Assembly: GCF_000313135.1 (NCBI RefSeq) | Contig: NW_004457554.1 | Coordinates: forward strand, 67,718 to 131,717 | From: Acanthamoeba castellanii str. Neff | Taxonomy: Eukaryota; Discosea; Longamoebia; Acanthamoebidae | Direction of reading: 5' to 3' | Length of the DNA stretch: 64,000 nucleotides | Part shown: positions 56,081 through 64,000 of the stretch, piece after piece | Position numbering within the stretch: the first letter of the stretch is position 1 | How the letters are laid out: each line of letters opens with the position of its first letter | Made by a program: the position numbers and the translations under genes | Notes under the pieces: generated by a model | What the model was told of the DNA's origin: nothing | Database searches by the model: none | Seen by the model: the letters and a program-made list of their open reading frames with translations, nothing else

Positions 56081-59000
56081 TCAGAGGATCTGGTTCTTCT
56101 GGGCATTGCGCGGCTCGCGCTGGAGGGACACCTCGAAGAGCTCCTTCTCGCTGGGGCATGTCATGTCGTCCAGGAAGGTCGCCACCGCGCCCACGTAGGT
56201 CAAGTTGTACCCACTGTTCTGGTATTGCCCAAACAGGTCTATCACCCTGTGTTGTTTGGTGTGTTGTTTGGTGTGTTGCGTGTTGTGTTGTTTAGCTGCA
56301 TCGTCCATCATTGTGATGGAGCTCAACATAGCAGGTGCTGAAGAAGAAGAAGAAGAAGCTGAAGCGTACCTGTGGACGAGGCTCCGCTTGTACCAATTGA
56401 TGAGTCCGTTGGTTTCGTCAGGGTTGCCATCTTCCATAAATCTGAACCCGATCTCAGTGAGCTCAGCGCACACGACACACACACGCCGACACGCCGACAC
56501 GACACGACACGACACGACACGACACGACACGACACTCACACACCGCCGCACACGACACACGGGTGGTTTGCGTACACGAGATCGGACAAGTGGACGGCGA
56601 TGAAGGGGATGCAGGGCGGGTTGATGGAGGCGAGGGTCTCGCGGTAGGCCTTGTACGACCCCTCGGGCGACATCAGCGTCTCCAGTCGCTCCAGGGTCTC
56701 CAGCGATTTGCGGGACATGAGCGCCTTGGTCCACTTGAGCCGCGCCACGCACGCGTTGTTCATCCCGCTCACCAGCGCCATCAGCAGATTGAAGTTGTTC
56801 ATTCGCTCCACGTGCTGCGCCCAACGAAAAGAGAAGAAATCGTAAGCGACCGTGCGCCGTGTGCGGTGCGTGTCGTGCGATGCGTGTCGTGTCGTGCGGG
56901 GGGGGGGTGTACCTTGGCTATCTTGATGAGCGACTCCCATCGCTTGGCGCGGTATTTGGCCTTGACGGGCTCGAGGATGAGCGAGATCACCCACATCGAC
57001 GTTTCGTTCCACTTTTGGATCATGTGCAACACGTTGAACGCCTTGTGGTGCAGCTTCTCCTTGTTCCACGCCTGTGGCACATCGTCATCGTCGTCATCAT
57101 CGAGCGTTTAGCCGCACGCATCACACGCACCGCACACACACACGCACGCAACACACTCACACACACACCACCGCACACGACACTGAGATGGGCGCACGCA
57201 CTTGGTCGAGCAGCTCGGACGATTTGATTTCGCGGTAGAGCAGGAACTCGCGGAGGGTGAGCTGGCGCGCGACCTCCTCTTCGTCAAAATCGAAAATGGA
57301 CATAGCTACGTCCGCGCCCGCGCCCGACACCACCTCCGCCCCCACCTGCACGGACCGCCGCCACTTCTCGTGCCTCCGTTCCAACTGCGTCATGCGTGCG
57401 TGTGCGGTGCGGTGCGTGCGGTGTTAGGGTTGCCAGGGTTGATCGATTGAGGCTCTCGTAATACCTTGGGCGCAGGGGCGGTGGAGCCCTTGCTGACGAT
57501 TAGGACGCGGCCTCGGGTGACGCGGCTCTTCAGCCCACATGTCTGCCAACAACAAACAAATACATAAATAAAATAGTTAATGACACGTCAGTGCGTGACG
57601 TGGCGCATTCCAACAGTGGAATGTGGATGGATGGGGTTTGGGGTGGGGTGTGGCCACGTACTCGCTTCACGATGGCGTTGCGGAGTACGCCGGTCACAGA
57701 GTCGTGGCCGTCGACGGCCAGGCTCTCGTCGACAAAATTGACCACGGTCTGGATGAGGTCGTGGTCGAAATCGTCAAAGTGTTGCGACACCCAATACTTG
57801 AGCACGTTGCACACTCGCAGCTGGATTCGCTTCACCTCGGAGTCCGAGTGGGTCGCGGCCGGTACGTGGTATCTGTGCGCAGGACATCGACGGGTAAGCA
57901 CCACAGACAGACCAGAAAGCGCGAAAACGAAAACGAAATCAAAAACGAAAAATAAGATAAAAGAAACAGATAAAAGAAATAGATAAATCACGTCACACAG
58001 AGAGAACGGGTACCGCTCGATGAGCTTGTTGAGGAGCGTGCGCGGATTGGTAAAGGAAAGATAGGTCATCAAAAACGCGTGCATGTATCGCACATCTGAG
58101 ATCATACCACGACAACGACGCAACACCAGGGCTTAGCCATCGCAGTACGAGCGAGAAGGAAGGTGTGTTGTGTGTGCTGTGTGTGCTGTGTGTTTGTGCA
58201 TTTGTGCATTTGTGCATTTGTGTTTGTGTGTTGTGTGCTTACCGGTGGCGGTGGCGGAGGTGAGGTGTATGACGAGCTTGTTGAGGGTGCCGGCGAGCAG
58301 GACCGTCTTGCCGTCGGTCCCCGTCTCCAGCGTGCAGTACTGCGGACCCTCCGGCTCGGTCCATATATTGACCCGCTCGCCGTACTTTCCCGTGTCCTCC
58401 TTGCCTGCAACATAATAAATCAATAAATAAAGAAATAACATTACAAAAAAGAACAATTAACCATTAAATAAAAAATAATGGTACCGATGGTGAGGGTGGA
58501 GGGGAGCTGCTCGAGGGAGACCTTGACGGTGCCGACGGTGATGCCATCGCCCGCGGCGCCGTCCTTGTCCTTGCCGCCGCCCGCCTTGGAGGCCTTGGGC
58601 GGCTTCTCGCTGCCCTTGCCCGACCGCTTGGCCACCATCGCCGCGGCGGCCATGGCCAGGCCCTTGGCCCCGTCGCCGCCGGCGTCACCGGCTTTGGCCG
58701 CCCCGCTGGGCGTGGGCAGCTGCTGAGCCGCAGCCATCTTAACGATGAGCGCGCACGAGGGCGGCACGTTCTGGTCGTTGAGCGAGCTGCGCGGGTTGAG
58801 CGCCGCGGGCACGGCGGGCGAGTGGAGCGTGAGCTTGTCCGTCTGCGTGGTGTCGATGCGGAAGCGGCGGCAGATGACCCGGATCACGTCGTCCACCGGC
58901 GCCGAGAAGTCGATGTCGACCACCTGCTCGCGGCCCATGATCACAATCGCGACCGGCTGCAGCTTGACCCGCACCTCAAACTGTACAACGTGTGTGTTGC

Positions 59001-61523
59001 CAAGTGTGAGGGAACGCTTGGAATGTGGTTGGGGGGACGTGTGCATACCGACTTGATGCCGTAGGACCAGATGGGCATCTGCGGGCGGAACTCGACGCCG
59101 GCCTTGTTGCACAGTTTGTACTTCTCCTTGGACTCGCTGACTTGCAGGTTGTTGAAGAGAAGCAGATCGTACAGGTCCTGCACCGTGTCGTGCGCTCGGA
59201 ACTTGTACACATCCCTGCAACACCCACGACACGACACGACCAAAGACATACGACACACACGACACGCGCGTAAGAGTGTATGCAGAGATATAGGGCGGTG
59301 AGTAGCGTACGTGATCCGGTCTTTGCCCAAAGGAACGGTCAGCGTGAATGATTTGTACAAAGGTCGCAGCTCAATCACAGCCTGAACGACACACACGACA
59401 CACACGACACACACGACACACACGACACACGACACACAGTGAGAAGAGCAGGCACAGGACGTGGGTGGGAGTGGGCGCACGTTTTCTTCGAGGCGGAGTT
59501 CGTCGAGAGATGCCGCGAGGGGCATCCACATCTGTGAGGCCGGGACGAAGAGGGCGGCGCTGAAGCGGTCCTTGATAGGGAACAGCTTGAGCGCACGCCG
59601 CAGCACGTCCTTCACCAGGGCGGTCCGGTTGAAACCCAACAGACACTCGTTCAACCCTGTACCGCGTTGCGTGTGACGTGACGTGACGTGTGTGTGTGTG
59701 TCGTGTGTGTCGTGCGTGTCGTGTGTGTCGTGTGTGTGCGTGTGTGTGCGTGTGTGCGCGTGTGTGTGCGTGTGTGTGCGTGCGTGTGTGATGAGCTACA
59801 AGTGTGCGTGATGAATGATCGATGTCAGGCAAAGCGCGAGCCGTAGACATTGCGTACCCTTTTGGTCGCCGCAGGTATTAACGACACGCAGGTGAAGCTG
59901 ATTGAGATCCTTCAGTTGCTGGTGCATTCGCCGAAACTCTAGTTTCGTCTGCAGACAGGGCCGCGGTCAGGCACCAACACCGGCGGTTCCATACAGGAGC
60001 GGTCGCAAGTAAACGACACAAATGTGAGGCGAGAAAGAGAGAGAGAGAGAGAGAGTACCGCAATGCTCGGCGCGTGGGTAGCGAGCAGGTCGTCCTCCCT
60101 CAGAGACTTGCCGTCGGCGGTGAACAGCGCGTACTCGTCCTGCATTGCACCAACCACTGTGCGTTGGCTGATGGCCAACAACAGAAAAAACAAAAAAATA
60201 ATACAAAAATAATACAAAATACAAAATACAAATAAAAGGACGAGCGCGCGTAGGGCGTACCAGAGGATGCTGGGCTGAGTCGGCGATCTTGCGCGTGATC
60301 TTGTGCACCACTTCCCACACAGTCGTGTCCTCCTGTGCTCGAGAGAACAACAGCCGGCTCAGATGCAACGCACCACCGCACACACGCGCGCGCATGGAGA
60401 GAAACGTGCACTGTACCTCGACGCGCTGCGTATAGCTGGATTGGTTGTCGCGAATGGAGATCTTCACCAGCTGCGGCGGCCTGTCGGGCAACACCAGATC
60501 CAATTCGTCCTGCAAACAAAGTCGTGATTCCACACGTTAGCGTGTGTGCGTGTGCGACGTGTGCGACGTGTGCGACGTGTGCGGTGGCGGAGAGCTGCGG
60601 TACTTCGTCGCGTAGGTTGTAGGAGGCGAGGGTGCGCTCGCGGTAGAGGAAGAACGGCGAGCCGCCCTCGTTGCTCCGCTCGCCAGGCACAGGAAGCGCC
60701 ACGGCTTCCGTATGGCCTCCTCGAGCGACGCCCCCTGATCGCCGCCGCCGCCGAACGCCGAGATCGAAGAGCTCGACGAAGAAAAAGGCGATGGTGACGA
60801 TGAAGACGAAGACGAAGACGAAGACGGTAAAGACGACGACGACGACGAGGTCAAAGTGGTGGCGGACGAGGCGGGCGGAGGAGGCGGCAGGGCGGAGAAG
60901 AGCCGGCGCACGGTCTGGTCGATGGCCTCTTCGACGGTGGAGGCCGGGGTGAACTGGAGGCGGATGCCCACGTCGCGGTCCGGGCAGTAGACGTTGAGCA
61001 GCACCAGCGGCGGGGCCGAGGCCACGTCCGTGGCCGAGAGCGCGGACGAGAGCGAGGTGGTGGTCAGCGATGCTGAAGAAGTAGAAGAAGAAGACGACGA
61101 CGATGATGATGATGGTGATGATAGAGGCGAAGACGGGGACGAGGAGAGATAGGGGTCGTAATGGTCCGCGCGGCGTGTGGGGACGGAGCCCGCGGAGGAG
61201 GGCAGATGCGACGTAGATGCGGATGAGTCGCTGGAAGAGGAGGCAAGAGAGGAAGAGGAAGAAGAGGAGGCGGCCATGGCCATGAAGATGGTCGGGGTGG
61301 AGGGCAGGGACGAAGAGGAGAGGGAGAGGGACGAACGCGCAGATGAAGAGGGCGATGATGGATGCACTCTACGTTCGGCCGGGCTGCGGAGGATGATGGA
61401 GTCGCGCTTGCCCGGCTGGGCGCGGATGGCGCTGGGCGGCAACGAGGAGGAGATCGCAGATACAGAAGTCGATAAGGATGACGATGAGTGGGTGGGGCTC
61501 AGGCCTCCATTTTGCCAGGACAT
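56081..61523 (-). CDS. RasGEF with REM domain and tandem ubiquitin-like modules (one frame break)
   Basis: The start is ATG 61523 and the stop TGA 56083-56081, about 17 exons on the minus strand. After a serine-rich head, several beta-grasp-like segments follow one another: LNVYCPDRDVGIRLQF (with a long insertion), LVKISIRDNQSSYTQRVE to EYALFTADGKSL, LHLRVVNTCGDQ to LEENVAVIELRP, SFTLTVPLG to YKLCNKAG, and VAIVIMGREQVVDIDF to LTLHSP. The next part is a REM/RasGEF_N domain (VLLAGTLNKLVIHLT, FLMTYLSFTNPRTLLNKL) and a CDC25-type RasGEF domain (FDEEEVARQLTLREFLLYR, HVERMNNFNLLMALVSGMNN, ETNGLINWYKRSLVHR). It should activate Ras/Rap GTPases; the modules resemble RA or talin-F0/F1 folds. Near 60,675 one base is missing between LCLASG and SNEGGSPFFLYRE. 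Confidence 0.82.
56501..56535. repeat. Intronic (CGACA)n repeat
   Basis: Seven copies of the 5-bp unit in a RasGEF intron, reverse complement of the unit at 22,701-22,850. Confidence 0.85.
59390..59438. repeat. Intronic (CGACACACA)n repeat
   Basis: About five copies of a 9-bp unit in the intron between the third and fourth ubiquitin-like modules of the RasGEF gene. Confidence 0.85.
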
Positions 61524-62309
61524 GGCTCGCTGTTGAGTTCAAATTTGAATTCAATTTGAATCGTCGGTCAATTGTCCGCGAGCGCGAGAGGAGATGACGT
61601 GAGGAGATGCAGAGCCGGTCGGGCCGTTTTCAGGGGAACGAAGAGGCAGCACGTAGCGGGAGAAGAAAGATGAAGAGAAAGAGATTCAGCGGTGATGTAA
61701 TGTTTTTGGATGCGAAGCGATCAGCAAGAGGGCGGGGCAGCGACAGTGCGGCCTTGGGCCGTCGTTCGTCGCTTGGGAGCAGATGAGTAGGAACACTCCC
61801 TTGTTGTGGCTGGCTTCTTGTTCGTTTATTGTTCGTTTTCAATTTTGAACTCTCAACCCAAATTTTGGCCACTGTGTCTGAAATTACTTCAGCCAGCCCA
61901 ACCTTCAACTCCCTCAAGATAGGGCTGCCTGGGTGGTGGCCTTTTTGAATCATTCTGTTCTGGCAGCTGCCAGGGACTAACAAATGGGGAGGCTTGAATG
62001 GAGGTTCTGTCTCTTGCTTGTGTGGTGAGAATGGAGTCAAGGCAGAAGAACGCTGATGGGCCTATCTCAAAATCCAAGAAAATTGTTTTCCGCAGGAAAT
62101 GTGAACGGAAAACATATTTCTTGACAGCCTTCGCTCCCGTCGAAACACTTGTTGGGCGTGGAGAGAACAAGAGGAAGGAGAAGGAGATCTAGAACAAGAA
62201 GAAACACCACCTAGTTTCTTAGCATCGTTGGAGCAACCTCTCATTTCCTCGAATCGGCTCCATCTTAAAGACAGCACCTTCTTCTTCTTCACTTCTATCC
62301 CAAGCCGAA
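61524..62309. other. Intergenic, divergent promoter region
   Basis: 786 bases between the RasGEF and SHK-like kinase starts. The part at 61,840-62,110 is of balanced composition without CpG excess or codon bias, unlike the rest of the window. No gene, repeat ends or known promoter element were recognised. Confidence 0.45.
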
Positions 62310-64000
62310 ATGCGAGCCCAACAACCGCCAGGGCTTCAGCCTCGCCGCCCCTCTGCCCCCACAGGCCAGAAACTCTTTCATGGCCCTGAAATCGACGACA
62401 ATGAGGTTAAATTTTCGACCAAGCTGGGTACGGGCTGCTTCGGTACCGTGTGGAAGGGCTCATGCTTCCAGAAGGAGGTCGCCGTCAAGATTCCCGTCGT
62501 TCAGAATCTCAACCGCGAGCAGCTCGCCGCCTTCCGTAAGGAAGTCGAAATCATGAGGTACTCCCCCCCCCGCCGCCGGCACCGATTCCTGGGCGTTGTG
62601 GAGGTAATTAATTGAAATGAAATGAAATGAATGGCTGCGTGTAGTACCAACCACCATCCAAACATCATCTTGTTCATGGGCGCCTGCACTGTTCCGGGAA
62701 AATTCAAGATCGTCACCGAACTCATGGACACCGGTACGTACGGTCCACACCGTGTGTCGATGGCTCGACCGCGACTTGTCTTCTCGCCGCACTCACACTC
62801 GGTGGCCACTGCGCGCGAGCCAGACCTGGAGACGCTTCTCCACAGTGACGTGAGCCTGAGCCTCTACGAGCGCATGAAGATGGCCAAGGATGCTGGTGCC
62901 CAACGACACACACACACACACACACGAAACACACAACACGCACTTTCCTCTCCTCTGGAAGAGCACTCACCTCATGATGCCTTGTATTGGTGGCGACGAC
63001 GCAGCGCTGGGCATGAACTGGCTGCACCACTCGACCCCGACCATCATCCATCGCGACCTCAAGGTGCGTTCAGTGTAAGCCGCTCGAGGCTGTTCTTGTT
63101 CCGGAGGGTGGGAGACTCACGACATGCACGTCACATTCCGTGGTCATCACCAACAGACGGCCAACTTGCTCATCGAGAAGACCGCCAATCTCTACCGCGT
63201 CAAGCTTTGTACGTTCCCTCTTCTGCTGCCGCTGCTACGCAGTTGCCTAGTTCAAATTCCTTTCGCTGTGCGGTCATTTTGGGGCTGTAGCGGGTGGAAT
63301 TCGAGTTATTTGTCATTCATATGTGGGTCCACGCCGCACGTCGTGGCTGACGATCGATGGTGTGGCGATGAATCGATGAATTCAGGCGACTTTGGTCTGA
63401 GCGAGATCAAGCCGAAGGAGCGCGCCTGGCTGCAGGACCCGAAGAACGGCGCCAAGGGGACGCCCCTCTTCATGCCTCCCGAGGTGATGATGGGCCAGCC
63501 CTTCGACGAAAAGTCCGACGTCTACAGGTACCCAACGCAGCCCACTGTTGATGTTGTTGTTCGAGGGCTTGGGCGCTGATCCGGTGCATCACAGCTTTGG
63601 TATCGTGCTGTGGGAGATCCTCACGAGGAAGGAGCCGTTTGCGCACTACGACGACTACGACGAGTTCACCGAGGCCGTGTGCGACCGCCACGAACGGCCG
63701 CCCATTCCCGACAACTGCCCGCCTTCTCTCCGGCGACTCATGGAGGCCTGCTGGTGCGCTTAGCAACTTCCCTCCTCCTTTTTATCAAACAATGTGGAGG
63801 AGATGATGAAGGAGACGAAGCACTTGATTGAGGAAAATTAATGTTTGCATTTTGCTGCGCATCGTGGTTAGGCATCCCGACCCGAGGAAGAGGCCCAACT
63901 TCGAGGACGTCAACAACCACTTGGACATCATCCTCATCCACGCGGCCATCTACGACGAACAGGTAACCGCCGCGTTCACACCTTTTCTCTTTCTGTTGTC
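62310..64000 (+). CDS. SHK-like (TKL) protein kinase, 3' end beyond window
   Basis: The start is ATG 62310; the gene continues past the right edge. The kinase domain starts about residue 33: glycine loop LGTGCFGTVWKG, VAVK with K60, AFRKEVEIM with the helix-C glutamate, NIILFMGACTVPGKFKIVTELMDT, catalytic HRDLKTANLL, DFGLSEIKP, GTPLFMPPEVMMG, SFGIVLWEILTRKEPFAHYDDY and the closing RPPIPDNCPPSLRRLMEACW, HPDPRKRPNF. The wording (FHGPEIDDNEVKF just before the glycine loop, CTVPGKF, TRKEPFAH) is that of Dictyostelium SHK kinases, which carry a C-terminal SH2 domain; that part would lie outside. At least seven introns. In Dictyostelium these dual-specificity kinases act in phosphotyrosine signalling; the same role here is inferred. 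Confidence 0.9.

Noticed and set aside
1..64000. CRISPR arrays, prophage, insertion sequences or bacterial-type operons
   Set aside because: The tandem repeats are spacer-less intronic microsatellites and the genes are intron-rich eukaryotic genes; no transposase or integrase was recognised.

Overview
The window looks like nuclear DNA of a free-living amoebozoan, most probably Acanthamoeba or a close relative. Exons are GC-rich with strong G/C bias at third codon positions. Genes are packed on both strands a few hundred bases apart. Almost every gene is cut by many short introns, usually starting GTACG or GTGCG and ending in CAG, and many introns are filled with CG(TG)n or CA-type microsatellites. 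The gene repertoire agrees: a Dictyostelium-type SHK-like kinase, RasGEF, RhoGEF, RhoGAP, RGS and COMMD proteins. Everything here was read by hand from the sequence; no database search was run, so family names rest on motif recognition.

Layout. 1-8,005: 3' end of a CENP-V/GFA-type protein (+), a small two-span glycosylated membrane protein (-), a secreted 532-residue protein with a vitellogenin-like look (+, 13 exons), and a mu-crystallin/ornithine cyclodeaminase (-, 10 exons). 8,006-16,000: sulfiredoxin (+), a frame-broken EF-hand gene (+), a lysine/serine/glycine-rich protein ending in a CaaX box (+), a RhoGAP-SH3 protein (+), a kinase-like relic (-) and a second EF-hand gene (-) that is the inverted relative of the first. 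16,000-21,700: a proline/serine-rich RhoGEF (DH-PH) and COMMD4 (both -). 21,860-32,000: a long coiled-coil protein with UVR-like motifs and a repeated F-[SA]-F motif (+), a PxxP-rich protein with a C-terminal SH3 (+), protein-L-isoaspartate methyltransferase (+) and DNAJC17 (-). 32,966-54,145, all +: a CDCA7-type zinc-finger protein, a 2OG-dioxygenase-like protein, an LZTR1-like Kelch/double-BTB protein, a GT10 fucosyltransferase fused to a LamG domain, and an RGS-C2 protein. 54,210-61,523, both -: HDHD5/CECR5-type HAD hydrolase and a large RasGEF preceded by several ubiquitin-like modules. 62,310-end (+): an SHK-type kinase cut by the window edge.

How the genes relate. There is no operon logic, as expected for a eukaryote. 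Small-GTPase control is over-represented: RhoGAP, RhoGEF, RasGEF, an LZTR1-like adaptor (in animals a CUL3 adaptor for Ras-family GTPases), RGS and a TKL kinase lie within about 52 kb. Head-to-head pairs sharing 0.5-1 kb promoter regions include CRYM/sulfiredoxin and DNAJC17/CDCA7-like.

Caveats. Several genes can only be read end to end if one or two bases are inserted or removed, mostly in GC-rich or homopolymer stretches. Some of these are probably assembly errors; the EF-hand gene at 9,029-9,983 has at least four and is best called a pseudogene until resequenced. Start codons, microexons and a few junctions are the weakest part of the annotation.
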